Source of the DNA: Hygrocybe punicea
Taxonomy: Eukaryota; Basidiomycota; Agaricomycetes; Agaricales; Hygrophoraceae
Assembly (NCBI GenBank): GCA_963556145.1
Contig: OY744465.1
Location: forward strand, 992,001-1,056,000
Direction of reading: 5' to 3'
DNA length: 64,000 nucleotides
The notes under the pieces are model-generated. The model was not told the DNA's origin. It worked only from the letters and a program-made list of their open reading frames with translations, and did no database searches. This document shows, in pieces, positions 44,394-56,505 of the stretch (position 1 is the stretch's first letter; every line of letters begins with the position of its first letter). The position numbers and the translations under genes were made by a program.

Positions 44394-44915
44394 TGTACCC
44401 CCCTCGAAAAAAACAGTGGCGTCCTCACCACTGTGAAGCCAAAAGACCAACACTCACAAAAACTCCCAAACTCCAACTCAAAACTCCAACTCCGTCGAGG
44501 ACTTATGAAACACTGCCAACAAGTATGCCCCCTGGTGGACGCCACCACCAGCTCAAGATACTGTTCGTCGACTGAATCACCTGTGCTCAGAGTGCAACTC
44601 TCGAAAAAATGTGGGAGACTTCATAGCATGGTGTGGCAAAGGTGGGGGTACGAAGATGCATGGGTAGGTGAACATGTGGTCGGTAGGTCCTTGGGTGTCG
44701 AACAAGGCTGTAGGGAATTGAACAGATGGATGTGAGGGGAGGAACTACGAAAAACCGGGGGTGAACCTATGGTAACATGAAAAAATGGCGGGGTTTCAAA
44801 AATGGTGGGGGTGGCTCATGTGGGGTGGAAAAGGGATACTAAATACTCTAGGACGTGGGACGAGGTTGCGGGGAGTCAGGCGAGCGTACTGCGTGGGGAA
44901 ATGATGAAAAACCGG

Positions 44916-45151
44916 TGTAGAGATTGATATCTCTCTGCATGCGTATTCTCTTATTTTCTATTGTTACAGTTCTTATCTTCTTTACAATCTCACTTCACCA
45001 TTTCTTCACCATAATCCATTTATAGATACTATACAGTACCTATATAGTGGCTTGTGTACATAGTTACAAACAAGAAGAGTTTTGGGTTTCTATCCCATTG
45101 ACAGTACTCGCAAACAACAAATCCGCGCCTACCCAGGCCGCGTTCACCACA
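44916..45151 (+). repeat. 5' LTR of the nested element
   Basis: 236 bp, direct repeat of 48458-48695. TG...CA ends; followed at once by TCTGGAGCCC. Confidence 0.85.
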
Positions 45152-45702
45152 TCTGGAGCCCACCGTGGGGACAGTCAAGCTCTTCTTAACTTTTCCCTCT
45201 TTGACTTCGCCAATTTTGGCACCTTTCCCTCTTTCTGGCAGCAACAGCGCCCCCATAGTCAACAGCACCCTGTATTTGGCAGCATTTCAGTCTCCCACCA
45301 GCTCTCAGGCCCATTTCCGATGTTTTCGACACCTCCGTATGGTTATTTCGTACCTGTTGCGCCTCCTGGGCTGCAGAACTCGGCCTTTTGGCCTTTTTGT
45401 CACGCCATCACAGCCACATCACACGGTCTTCAATACGTCCCCCCCTTCGCATTCCCCTTTTATTTCACTAATCCCACCACCCACAATTGTTTTAGCATAT
45501 CCAACAGACCTGGCATTCAACGCCCCACAGACCCCGCTCAAAAAACCGTGCCCGGAAAGCCCCAGAACGGCCGCAACGAGCCTGTCCAACATGGAGCGTG
45601 TCTTGTGCAGGAAATGAGTAACAGAGACCCTGTAGACGAAGGAAAATGCCCGCCATGCAATGGCTGTTGCATGTGCATCTTTAGGTATGCCCCCCGTCAT
45701 CG
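45152..45702 (+). pseudogene. Gag-like ORF of the nested LTR element, N-terminal part
   Basis: One frame stays open from the 5' LTR to the hAT insertion at 45703. It is rich in Phe, Pro, Ser and Gln, and near its end has Cys pairs (CPPCNGCCMC) that could be a decayed zinc knuckle. No domain is certain. Confidence 0.4.
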
Positions 45703-46564
45703 TAGTGTTGCCGTAGTTCGGTTCCGAACCCAGCCGAACCCGGTTCAAACCCTGAACTGAACCCGGGGTTCAGTCTAAGTTCAGCCAAATGCTGAACCGG
45801 ACCGCAGGTTCGGTTCAGGGTTTCGAGGCTGGCCGGATTTCCCGAATGGCTCCAAACCGCGTCCAAACCACGAACGCGGATATTTTTAAGGTATTTATTT
45901 CATTTGTTTTTCGTATTTCTTTACTTACTTTTTCGTGTTAAACGGTATCATGTGACCATTACAGGGAGGTTTCTTCACCAACAACAACAACGCAAGGCCA
46001 ATGAACGTGACACAATGTCGTGTTCATTGACACAGGTAAGTCTCAACATTTATCTTAACTTTACTAATATTATCTGTTCCAGGAAACTCGACCGCGAGCA
46101 CATCGCGAGCACACCACCATGGCACAAAATGGATCACAACGCCAACGCAATGCCAACGGACGCGGGACAGCCGCAACACCACCACCACCACCACCACCAC
46201 CACCAGCGGTGGCAACGGCAACGTCAATGTCAATGTCAACAACGACGATGGCAACGGCAACGGCAACAACGACGACGGCAACGGCCAGCAGCAGCAGCAG
46301 CGCCGGCAACAGCAGCAACGCCGGCAGCAGCAGCCGTGGCAGCAACACCACCCACGGGACAGCCGCAACATCACCACCACCACCACCACCACCACCAGCG
46401 GTGGCAACGGCAACAGCAACAGCAGCAGCAGCGCCGGCAGCAACTGCAACGGCAGCAGCAGCAGCAGCAGCAACAGAAGCAGCAGCGCCGGCAGCAACGG
46501 CAGCAGCAGCAGGAGCGTGGGTGTAGCCCGCGCTCCCATTTCCACGGCGGCTCATCCAATGCTG

Positions 46565-46599
<35 letters not shown>

Positions 46600-47022
46600 G
46601 GCGGCGGCAGCAGCAGCAGCGGCAACGGCAACGGCAATGGCAACAACAATGGCGGCGGCAGCAGCAGCAGCAGTTGCAGCAGCAACGGCCACGGCAGCGG
46701 CAGCAACAGTGACAGTGGCAATGGCAACGGCAGCAGCAGCAGCAGCAGCGCCGGACAGCTCCCCCGCAGCCCAACTACCTCGCGAAGTGCAGCGCCATAT
46801 CAATTGATACGTGCCTGCCATTCGTGAGGAGAACAGAGCTCATGGGGTGAGCCCACCTCGGTCCAGGGTTCAGACCGCGTCTGAACCCAGACCGAACGCG
46901 GACAGACAGTTCAATGCCATCTGGGTCCAGGTTTGGCCCAGCACCAAACCGGACCCGAAGTTCGGTTTGTGGTTCCGCCAAAGAGGGTCGGAACCGGACC
47001 GAACTGAACTTCGGCAACACTA
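45703..47022 (+). mobile_element. Non-autonomous hAT element, copy 1, with CAG/CAC tracts
   Basis: Ends TAGTGTTGCCG and CGGCAACACTA, flanked by the 8-bp duplication CGTCATCG (45695-45702, 47023-47030): the hAT signature. Subterminal 100-150 bp on both sides are full of GGTTCGG/GAACC/AACCGCG words. The centre, 46140-46770, is a dense CAG/CAC/GGC triplet tract encoding polyGln, polyHis or polyAla/polySer according to frame. A segment containing GGGACAGCCGCAACA plus a CACCAC run and GCGGTGGCAACGG is duplicated about 195 bp apart. No transposase. Related copies are at 57191-58622 and 62712 onward. Confidence 0.85.
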
Positions 47023-47030
47023 CGTCATCG

Positions 47031-48308
47031 TCCCCATGGTTCCCATGCAGGAAAACGCGTCTGCGCACGCAAATCCAACGTGAATATGCATATCGATGCG
47101 TCCCCACCTGTTTCCGTCTCGTTTTGGCCCCCGTCTTCGCGTACGCCCTCGCAATCGTCCCCAGGGTGTTCCAACACACGCTGCCATCGTCTACGCCCAT
47201 GCCGTCCCCGGAAAAATGCGTCCGTGCATGCCAACGCGACGATAATGCGCGTATCGACGTGTTCCCCCCCATTTCAGACCCGAATCACCCCCCGTTTGCG
47301 TCAACGGCCTCGCTGTTATCCCCAGCAATGAGCCACACCACGCCGCCAACATTTGGGCCAGAGCCGAACCCGAAATTGCCCTCGCCGTTGCCCCCTTCAT
47401 CCACCAACTCATTTCCAGCCATGTCCACCCTCGTTTCACCCTCGACTCACTTGCTGACCCCCTCTGCGCCCTCTCTGTCATCCCTGGCAGCAGGTATTGG
47501 CATGCCACTACCGTTTGAGCCCGCGCCGTCTCCAGAAAACCGTGCCGACACTCAACGGATGCCATTTTCGACCTGTCCCAGCATATCCGCCCTCGTTTCA
47601 CCCTTGTGTCGCCAGCCATCCACGTCTCCACCCTTGCCGTCGTCCCCAGAGGCCATCTGTGACACGCCCCCACCGTCTGAGCCCCCGCCGTCCCCAGAAA
47701 CCCACGCCAGCCCCAAACATACCTTGTTTTTGACCAATTCCGCCACATCTGCCCCCGTTCCGCTCTCGTTTCGACCCCCGGCAGCTGCGTACCACCGCCA
47801 GGACTCCCATATCACCCTCTGTGATGCCATACAAGCCGCCCCCGCTGCGTTCGAGCCCCCAACGCTGTCCCACATTGCCCCACCATTGGCCCCTGCATTC
47901 CATCATCCAGGACCAATGCCGGACCCACGGACCAGCCCCTACGCCCACGTTCATGCCCCCACACCTCTGTACAGCCCCCTCCCATCCCAAACGAGTCCGG
48001 CCCTGTCCCTCTTTGATGCCCCCAACACACCACGTCACCCGCTACCCCAGTCAACCCCGCACGCCCACGATCCACCCCACGGAGCCTTGCAGGCCCATTC
48101 GGTAGCCCATACCACAACCCTGTGCTCGACCCCGTCCTGCTACACCCATGCACTGCCGCTCCATGACGACATACCCACTGCAACCCTGTGTGCTCTTGAG
48201 TCAGCATTGTTATCTCTTAAGGCCGTCAAAGCTCTGGAGCAAAAGTTGGTAAAGTTGGTGGATTGGTTGGAGAAGTTGGAAGATTATGTGTTGGAAGATT
48301 CTTGTTGA
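47031..48308 (+). pseudogene. Gag-like Pro/Ser-rich ORF of the nested LTR element, C-terminal part
   Basis: A long frame ends at TGA 48308 after a Leu/Lys-rich helix (LEQKLVKLVDWLEKLED) typical of a coiled-coil Gag tail. Before it are imperfect Pro-rich repeats containing EPxPSPExxA. A different frame, ending at 47331, is the one that continues the N-terminal part across the hAT element, so the ORF is also frameshifted or spliced. Confidence 0.4.
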
Positions 48309-48457
48309 TTGGATTTTTTTTCTCTCTTTCTTTCTTTCTTTTTCTTTGCTCTGTTATGTGTTGTCCCTTCCCTCCCTCCCCACTTTTTTCCCATGTGTTT
48401 CCTTATTCCTTGCCTTGCGTGAGACTGAGGACAGTCTCTATTAGTGTCCCTAGTGGA

Positions 48458-48695
48458 TGTAGAGATTGATATCTCTCTGCATGCGTATTCTCTTATTTTC
48501 TATTGTTACAGTTCTTATCTTCTTTACAATCTCACTTCACCATTTCTTCACCACATTCCATTTATAGATACTATACAGTACCTATATAGTGGCTTGTGTA
48601 CATAGTTACAAATAAGAAGAGTTTTGGGTTTTGACCCCAGTGACAACGATCTCGCACACCCTGAATCTGTGCCTACCCAGGCCGCGTTCACCACA
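48458..48695 (+). repeat. 3' LTR of the nested element
   Basis: 238 bp, direct repeat of 44916-45151. Confidence 0.85.
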
Positions 48696-48717
48696 CTGGG
48701 GGTCGACTATCAATGAC

Positions 48718-49025
48718 ACGGCAGGTCCGGGGGATGGCCATAAAGGCTGGCGACCGCTCGTTTGGGACAGTGTGAGTGAACAGGGATGTCTTGTACATGG
48801 AATGGGGGTTCGTGAGGCTGACTGCGTGTGCTGAAGGGCTCGGGTACACGGAGAACAGGGGTATTATAACAGTGGCGCGGCGGGTCCGTGGGGTGGCCAT
48901 AAAGGCCGGTGAACGTTCGTTTAGGGCAGCACATGTGAACTCATGCTCCTGGTGTATTGAATGCGGGTTCATGGGGTTGGTTGGATGGACTAAGGGGCTT
49001 GGGTATCTGGAAAATGGGGGCGAAA
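48718..49025. repeat. Two-copy ~157-bp direct repeat in the outer LTR element
   Basis: GGCCATAAAGGC(T/C)GG and the following CGTTTGGGACAG/CGTTTAGGGCAG recur at about 48736 and 48893, with matching downstream text (GGTTCGTGAGGC / GGTTCATGGGGT, GGGCTCGGGTAC / GGGCTTGGGTAT). It is internal to the outer element. Confidence 0.65.
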
Positions 49026-49606
49026 CATCTAGTGACGTGACGAAACGCGGGGCTCTAAAACAGCGGGGTCGGCTTGCGTGGGGCATACGCGGGGGTACGT
49101 GGGGCTCTAGGACATGGGCTGTTGGTGAAAAGAGCGCATTGAGCGTGCGCGGGTAGCTAAAACTGAAAACGCGGTACTAAAAAATTGTCATGGCGAGTTA
49201 TGCTGGCCACATATACGCGCATGGTTGCTTGGTTGGCATACGTGGCGTAACGTGGGGCTTGTGAACACTAGGCATAGGTTTTGGTGAGTCTAACGGTACT
49301 TCTAGATGGTTAACAATGCAAAAACAGGGGTTGAGCGCAGTGACGTGGCAATACGTGACTTGGCCGTTTTGCCTTAAAAAAGGGCGGCAGCGGTACTTTG
49401 TGAGACGTGAGGGCTCGTGGGCTATCTAACAAAGATACGGGTGGCCATGTGTCGGGGTATGGACAAAAAACAGGGGTTGTCCTGTAACTGAGTGGTGAGA
49501 CCATGTGAAAAAATCGTAGGCGTGTGAAAACAGGTAAAAAAGCTCAAAAAAAGAAGAGAATGGTGAGAAAAGCAAGGGTGAGACAAATCACACTCTCATC
49601 ACCAGG

Positions 49607-49764
49607 TGTAGTAGGGACTAGGGGTCCCTACTGGTGCCTCAGTGGTCTCGGGGTAGTGTGACAAGCTGAGATCTCATAAGCTATCTACACACAAGGTAAT
49701 CCTACGGAACGTGGGAACAGTCACGTGATCTACTAGTAGTAGTGGGGCACTACCCACTACTACA
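49607..49764 (-). repeat. LTR (right copy) of the outer non-autonomous element
   Basis: 158 bp direct repeat of 44247-44393, with a 10-base insertion. With minus orientation this is the 5' LTR. Confidence 0.85.
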
Positions 49765-49768
49765 GCGG

Positions 49769-50663
49769 GTACATGAATGAGTCTGAAATCAAATAGGAGG
49801 ACACTGGCTATTCATCGGTTGATCGTCGCATTGGGTTGGATGTTGGGATTGTTGAGCATCCCTTATATATACTTTGCATCAACTTCAACAGTGAGGTTGC
49901 AGACACTTATAATAAAGATCTGGTAGGTACAGAGGGTTCTGAAGAGGCCGTAGAGCTCCAGCTTAGACTGGGAGTATCGGGCTTCATGCTCATTCCATGA
50001 TATTGAGCCAAAGCAATTCAGGTAACATTTTCCATTGGCACAGATTTGCATGAGAATGAAACCAACTCCGAGGATGGAGGAATCAATGGTGAGTATGACC
50101 TCCCATTCACATGTGTAGTTGATAGCACACAGCGCTGGTGATGTAATGACGGCATTCTTGAGGTAGTCTACGGCAGTCTCTTCTTCTTCACCAAATTCGA
50201 AGGGTATTCCTTTGCAGGTAAGATGGATGAGGGGTCGGGAGTGGAGCAAGAAGTCTTTGATAAAGATGCACAAGACGCCGCTGATACCAAGGAAGGCACA
50301 GACTTCGGTGAGGTTGGTTGGCATTTACCAATCGCAAATCTTCTGCACTTTGGACTTGTCAGCTACTCATCCTTTGTATGTGCATCGGTGGCCAACAACA
50401 ATAACCGAGGGTCAACAGAGTTCAAGTTTCTTGCTGTTGAAGGTACCACCAACATAGCAGAAATGCTGAATGACGTGGTTGACACCTTGGAAGTGTTCCC
50501 AAATGAAACGTCGGATTGCCAGGTTCTCGGGTATGGTCTCGTAGGTACTGTCAGGTTGTTCATAGTGGGTTGGAGGACCTTTGATGGGAATATCGTCCAT
50601 GTATTGAACGGCAAGGTGTGGGATCTCGTCACGGAGGATGTACGTGGAGTCACCATGTAAGAT
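49769..50663 (-). pseudogene. Ty3/gypsy pol fragment: reverse transcriptase palm and RNase H
   Basis: The minus strand shows STYILRDEIPH, the RT active site YMDDIPIKGP, the WEHFQGVN helix, then TNLTEVCAFLG, the connection HSRPLIHLT, and RNase H-like VILTIDSS...FILMQ with KLELYGLFR and VEVDAKYI. In-frame stops lie between 50340 and 50412 (LC*, KG*, DW*), and another follows VDAKYI. The RT N-terminal domains, protease and most of gag are missing. At its 3' side the frame runs up to HVPA, where the outer LTR element is inserted. Confidence 0.85.
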
Positions 50664-52763
50664 CTCAGTAGACCCAGTCATTTTGGTTAACCCAATTGCA
50701 GATATAGTTGCAAAAGGTAGGCACACATAGCACAGTTGCTTGCTTGGGGGGTAGGTTAACCCAAAAGACAGCTCTTGCTGGGGAAATGTGTGTGGTAGGT
50801 TGACCCAGGTACAGCTCTTGCTGGTCAAGGGCAGCTGGGTGGGTCAACCCAGTGTCAGCTCTGCCATGGGGTGGGTTAACCTGGGGCAGCTATTCCAGGA
50901 TGGTTGGGTTGACCCAGGCCCAGCTGTTCAAGCAATGTGGGTTGACCTGACTTCAACTATTGCTGTAGCACTGGGTTGACCCTCAACCAGCTCTTGCTGC
51001 AGGCTAGGGTTGACCTGGGTCCAGCTGTTGCCGCAGAACTGGGTTGACCCAGGACCACCAGTTGCTGCAGGGTAGGGTGACTGGGGTCCAGCTATTGCTG
51101 CAGCACTGGGTTTACCATGATCCAGCACTTGCTGCAGCACTGGGTTGACCTGGGTCCAGATATTGCTGTAGCACTGGGTTGACCACGATCCAGCATTTGC
51201 TGTGGGGTCAGGTTGACCCGGATCCAGATATTGCTGCAGCACTAGATTGACCCTGCTCCAGCTCTCACTGCAGCACTGGGTTGACACAGGTCCAGATGTT
51301 GCTGTAGCACTGGGTTTACCTGGGTCCAGCAATTTCTGCAGCATCAGGTGGACCCTGGACCAGCTCTTGCTGCAGGCTTGGGTTCACTGGCGCCCAGCTA
51401 CAGCTGCACCACTTGGTTCACCTGGGTCCAGCACTTCCTTTAGGGTAGGTTGATTGGGGTTCAGCCCATCCTGTAACATTGCATTGATTCCAGACCCACT
51501 CATGTAGCAGGATTTGGTTCAGGAGGGTCCCACTATTGCTCCAGCATTGGGTTGACATGGCCCTGCCCTTGCTGCAGAATTGGGTTGACCCCGGCCCAGC
51601 TCTCAATGCAGGATTGGGTTAACCAGGGTCTACTGCTTGCTGCAATGTGGGCCCATGTCGGTCCACTGGATTGAGCCACATCTCACTTTGTCTGCATGTA
51701 TTGCATGTTGACAACATTGACAGAGCTCACAACAGCTCAAGCCAATATTTATTCAGAAACTGCCATATATATATAAAGCAATCAAACTGTTTCAATCTGT
51801 ACTTCAAGTAAATGTACCATGTAATATAATTTGAATGCAATCATTAAAAGCACAGGGAATAGCAAAATTACACAATTATTATTTTGACAATGCACAATAT
51901 CTTACTTTTACTATCAGCTATCAGCCATTACAGGAGCTACTTATCCCCAATGACAATCTTTGGCAAAATCAGAAATTACCCCACTTGGAATATTATGCTT
52001 TTTTATTTCATATTGCTCAATTCTCTATTGAAATCAATATATATAACCTCACTATTACTTAAAGTAGACACATAAATTTAATGATTATTAAAATACATAA
52101 TTAAATAGTAAAGGGCAGGAGGCAGGTGAGAGGAAGGTGTGGTGGGTGTGGAGTGGGAGGAAGGGTGTGGGTGTGGGAGGAAGGTGGGTGTGGGAGAAGG
52201 GAGTGAGAGTGGGAGAAGTGGGAATGTGGGAAGGCAGCAGGGAAGGGCAGCAGGGAGAGGGGGAGAGGGAGAGGGAGGAGGAGAGGGAGGAGAGTGGGAT
52301 GTACATACCTGTTGCATTCCCCTCGTCCTTGTCATCTTCGTCTATGTCTCCACTGTCCTCGTCCCCATTGTTCCCATCCTCATTGTCCCCATTATCCCCA
52401 TCCCCATTGTCCCCATCATCCCTGTCCCCATTGTCCCCATTATCCCCATCCCCATTGTCCCCATCCCTGTCCCTGTGTTCCCTTTTCCGTTCCCCTCATT
52501 CCCCTCATCGTTGTCATCATCCTCGTTGTCGTTGTCATCCCCTGTAGTCATCGTCGTCCGCTGGATCGTTGTCATTGTCATCATTGTCTCTGTCATCCTG
52601 TCGTCCACTCACTGGCTGTCTCTGTCCCTGTCATTGTCCTCGACATCCTGGATGGTCGTCGTCATCTCCGTCGTCCTGTCATCTCTTCGCTGGCTGTCTC
52701 CATCCCCATCATCTTCCCCTGGCTTGCTGTATGTGCCCTTGTCACCTTTGTCCTTGTCATTGC
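50664..52763. repeat. Left arm of a giant inverted repeat (2,100 bp)
   Basis: Every position x pairs with 106832 minus x in the right arm, without indels, and only a handful of substitutions were noticed. From the outside inward it holds: terminal TCAGTAGACC; a ~45-bp GC-rich minisatellite (TGCTGCAGCACTGGGTTGACC and variants) from about 50800 to 51620; an AT-rich stretch at 51700-52090; a GGGTGTGGGAGGAAGG stretch at 52130-52290; and a CCCCATTGTCCCCAT minisatellite at 52360-52470. Long open frames inside are by-products of the repeats. Confidence 0.9.
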
Positions 52764-54068
52764 CTGCCATCTATTGTTTCGGCCCTTCAGGTGGGCGTTG
52801 AGGTGACGTGGCACAGGCATGTGTGCGGTCCATTCCCGGCACGGCAGTGAGCAAGCTCGACATAAAAACAACAATATTAGTTAGCATAGTAATAGATAAG
52901 AAATCTACTTACCTTCTACTTCATTTTGCTGCTGTTGCTGTTCTTGTGGACACATTGTGGAGTATGCGACGATTGAACCCCACGCTGGAGGTTGCCGATT
53001 GCCTGAATGGGTGCGAGTTGCCTTATATGTAACCATGATCTGACTTTTCTCAATGTTATTGCATAGAGCACAACAACTTTGTAACACATTTAAGCCCATG
53101 AGGAGATAGAATTAGCCTATAACTACCTTCTACTCAAATTCTGTATTTTATTGTGACCTACATAGAGAGATATTTATGATTCATTGATACCTCCCTGCCA
53201 ATTTCAGACCCTTAAAGTGCAACTTTACCAATATTGCTCTGAAAAATATGAGAATAATTTTGAAACTACTATGTAAAGTATCCATTGTATTCATAATCAG
53301 TGCCTGACACTTGGTGGTCCCAGGAATGTGTTGTAGCCAAGAAAAATTTGACAGGTTCAAAGTAAAGCAGCTAGTTTGAACAGCTAGTTTTGACTTCGGT
53401 TGAGATGTGGCCCAGCCACAATGCACAATTCTGTGCATTTGCTGGCTGCAACATAGGTCCTGGTCCACCAACAATCAGGCACTTATGTTTACCACAATGA
53501 ATACTTATTCAAGTACTCCTTAGATTAATTACAGATTTTTCAGACCAAGTTAGATCATTAAGGGGCCAATTCTGGCAGAGGAATGGAATAAATTGTGAAT
53601 AACTCTTTATGCAGGGCTGAATAAAATACAAAATTTGACATGAGAGTAGGTGTACTATATTTACATCTTTTCAGGATCTCACTTTGGGTATACATGCCTT
53701 GTTGTGCATGCCAGAAGATTCAAAAGCTTTAGCCACACTTCCCTGTCTGGCAACCCAGACCCATTTGGGAAATTGGAAACTGCTGGTTGTAGTTCAAATT
53801 TCAATGAAATGGGTGTAGACGAGTACCAGAGGTAATTTGTTTTTTAATTTTCTGTGAGTTGTATGCTTATGATTATAATGATTGCAGCTACACCCATGAC
53901 AAACACAGTTGAACTCGAACCGCAACCAACACCAGCCCAGAAGACAACACCACGGCCACCCCAGCAAACAGAAGAGATGCCAATGAAAATGGCCATGGAA
54001 ATGAGGCCACAAGGCCAGGTATGAGGATGTGCCAACAACTGAGACAGATGGCCAAGACAAGCACAGCA
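52764..54068. other. 1,305-bp unique spacer between the inverted arms
   Basis: Mostly AT-rich unique sequence with no recognised gene. The right end, 53885-54020, could encode a Pro/Gln/Met-rich exon (TPAQKTTPRPPQQT) ending at a GTATGAG donor. No transposase or RT motif is seen. Confidence 0.5.
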
Positions 54069-56168
54069 GCAATGACAAGGACAAAGGTGACAAGGGCACA
54101 TACAGCAAGCCAGGGGAAGATGATGGGGATGGAGACAGCCAGCGAAGAGATGACAGGACGACGGAGATGACGACGACCATCCAGGATGTCGAGGACAATG
54201 ACAGGGACAGAGACAGCCAGTGAGTGGACGACAGGATGACAGAGACAATGATGACAATGACAACGATCCAGCGGACGACGATGACTACAGGGGATGACAA
54301 CGACAACGAGGATGATGACAACGATGAGGGGAATGAGGGGAACGGAAAAGGGAACACAGGGACAGGGATGGGGACAATGGGGATGGGGATAATGGGGACA
54401 ATGGGGACAGGGATGATGGGGACAATGGGGATGGGGATAATGGGGACAATGAGGATGGGAACAATGGGGACGAGGACAGTGGAGACATAGACGAAGATGA
54501 CAAGGACGAGGGGAATGCAACAGGTATGTACATCCCACTCTCCTCCCTCTCCTCCTCCCTCTCCCTCTCCCCCTCTCCCTGCTGCCCTTCCCTGCTGCCT
54601 TCCCACATTCCCACTTCTCCCACTCTCACTCCCTTCTCCCACACCCACCTTCCTCCCACACCCACACCCTTCCTCCCACTCCACACCCACCACACCTTCC
54701 TCTCACCTGCCTCCTGCCCTTTACTATTTAATTATGTATTTTAATAATCATTAAATTTATGTGTCTACTTTAAGTAATAGTGAGGTTATATATATTGATT
54801 TCAATAGAGAATTGAGCAATATGAAATAAAAAAGCATAATATTCCAAGTGGGGTAATTTCTGATTTTGCCAAAGATTGTCATTGGGGATAAGTAGCTCCT
54901 GTAATGGCTGATAGCTGATAGTAAAAGTAAGATATTGTGCATTGTCAAAATAATAATTGTGTAATTTTGCTATTCCCTGTGCTTTTAATGATTGCATTCA
55001 AATTATATTACATGGTACATTTACTTGAAGTACAGATTGAAACAGTTTGATTGCTTTATATATATATGGCAGTTTCTGAATAAATATTGGCTTGAGCTGT
55101 TGTGAGCTCTGTCAATGTTGTCAACATGCAATACATGCAGACAAAGTGAGATGTGGCTCAATCCAGTGGACCGACATGGGCCCACATTGCAGCAAGCAGT
55201 AGACCCTGGTTAACCCAATCCTGCATTGAGAGCTGGGCCGGGGTCAACCCAATTCTGCAGCAAGGGCAGGGCCATGTCAACCCAATGCTGGAGCAATAGT
55301 GGGACCCTCCTGAACCAAATCCTGCTACATGAGTGGGTCTGGAATCAATGCAATGTTACAGGATGGGCTGAACCCCAATCAACCTACCCTAAAGGAAGTG
55401 CTGGACCCAGGTGAACCAAGTGGTGCAGCTGTAGCTGGGCGCCAGTGAACCCAAGCCTGCAGCAAGAGCTGGTCCAGGGTCCACCTGATGCTGCAGAAAT
55501 TGCTGGACCCAGGTAAACCCAGTGCTACAGCAACATCTGGACCTGTGTCAACCCAGTGCTGCAGTGAGAGCTGGAGCGGGGTCAATCTAGTGCTGCAGCA
55601 ATATCTGGATCCGGGTCAACCTGACCCCACAGCAAATGCTGGATCGTGGTCAACCCAGTGCTACAGCAATATCTGGACCCAGGTCAACCCAGTGCTGCAG
55701 CAAGTGCTGGATCATGGTAAACCCAGTGCTGCAGCAATAGCTGGACCCCAGTCACCCTACCCTGCAGCAACTGGTGGTCCTGGGTCAACCCAGTTCTGCG
55801 GCAACAGCTGGACCCAGGTCAACCCTAGCCTGCAGCAAGAGCTGGTTGAGGGTCAACCCAGTGCTACAGCAATAGTTGAAGTCAGGTCAACCCACATTGC
55901 TTGAACAGCTGGGCCTGGGTCAACCCAACCATCCTGGAATAGCTGCCCCAGGTTAACCCACCCCATGGCAGAGCTGACACTGGGTTGACCCACCCAGCTG
56001 CCCTTGACCAGCAAGAGCTGTACCTGGGTCAACCTACCACACACATTTCCCCAGCAAGAGCTGTCTTTTGGGTTAACCTACCCCCCAAGCAAGCAACTGT
56101 GCTATGTGTGCCTACCTTTTGCAACTATATCTGCAATTGGGTTAACCAAAATGACCAGGTCTACTGAC
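54069..56168. repeat. Right arm of the giant inverted repeat (2,100 bp)
   Basis: Reverse complement of 50664-52763. Differences noticed: the terminal region (GACCTGGTC versus GACCCAGTC) and two single substitutions in the outer minisatellite. On the plus strand the inner end reads as an Asp/Asn/Gly/Thr/Met-rich open frame (54224-54490). Confidence 0.9.
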
Positions 56169-56505
56169 AAAGTTGAGGTCGGGGACATAGGCGATGCGGG
56201 TGTGGAACCAAGATCAGATGAGTTGGGTGATATCGTAATAATTGGTATATCGACCAATTCGAGACTGTTGGATGAGAGATATAAGGGCGTATTTGATCCT
56301 GAGACAAGCGGAAGATTGTTGTGTCGAGCGAGGTGATCAGGTACTAGTTGGAAGAAGTCGTCATTGATTCTTGGGTCGAAGGCGACTAGAGAAAGTTCTC
56401 ATTGAAGGTTCTTCGAGGAAGATCTTGAAGATGATGGCTGGAGGGTGTGATACGGGAGGAGGAAGCTATGGTGATGCTAAAATATTCCTTGTGGTGGGCT
56501 CCAGA
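56169..56505 (-). pseudogene. Gypsy 5' leader with primer-binding site and gag-start remnant
   Basis: On the minus strand, directly after the LTR end CACTACA, comes TCTGGAGCCCACCAC, the expected primer-binding site. A short frame (FFQLVPDHLARHNN, LPLVSGSNTPLYLSSNS) looks like the beginning of Gag. It is cut off by the palindrome at 56168, so the rest of gag and the 5' part of pol have been lost. Confidence 0.6.

Larger units (their letters stand above)
44916..48695 (+). mobile_element. Nested non-autonomous LTR retrotransposon with a gag-like ORF
   Basis: The LTRs 44916-45151 and 48458-48695 share TGTAGAGATTGATATC at the start and CGCGTTCACCACA at the end and differ at few sites. Immediately inside the left LTR lies TCTGGAGCCCACCGTGG, a primer-binding-site-like sequence also seen in the gypsy element at 56.5 kb. 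Flanks are CCGG and CTGG, a 4-bp duplication with one C-to-T change. The interior encodes only Pro/Ser-rich, gag-like frames (45152-45702 and 47031-48308) and is split by a hAT element. No protease, RT or integrase is present. Confidence 0.8.
44247..49764 (-). mobile_element. LTR element inserted in the gypsy pol, no coding pol of its own
   Basis: The LTRs 44247-44393 and 49607-49764 are direct repeats starting TGTAGTAGGGAC and ending CCACTACTACA; the right copy has about 10 extra bases (CTCGGGGTAG). They are flanked by a GCGG duplication (44243-44246, 49765-49768). Minus orientation is inferred: a purine run GAGGGGGGTACA abuts the left LTR, and CCTGGTGATGAGAG, a possible primer-binding site, abuts the right one. 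Apart from the nested element, only about 1.4 kb of internal sequence remains, with no gag or pol motif, so it is non-autonomous. Confidence 0.8.

Noticed and set aside
45904..46827. 307-codon polyGln/polyHis frame as a host transcription factor
   Set aside because: It lies wholly inside the hAT element with TIRs and target duplication, and several frames on both strands are equally open because of the triplet tract.
46914..48308. 464-codon Pro-rich frame as a host gene
   Set aside because: It starts inside the hAT element and ends just before the nested LTR; it is better explained as the gag-like frame of that element.
50800..51620. Regularly spaced ~45-bp repeats that could look like a CRISPR array
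   Set aside because: Repeats are contiguous and degenerate with no unique spacers, lie in a eukaryotic transposon region and are mirrored in the other palindrome arm; this is a minisatellite.
52139..54693. Open frames of 220-299 codons, mirrored in both palindrome arms, as genes
   Set aside because: They are low-complexity translations of the CCCCATTGTC minisatellite, open in several frames on both strands, with no domain.
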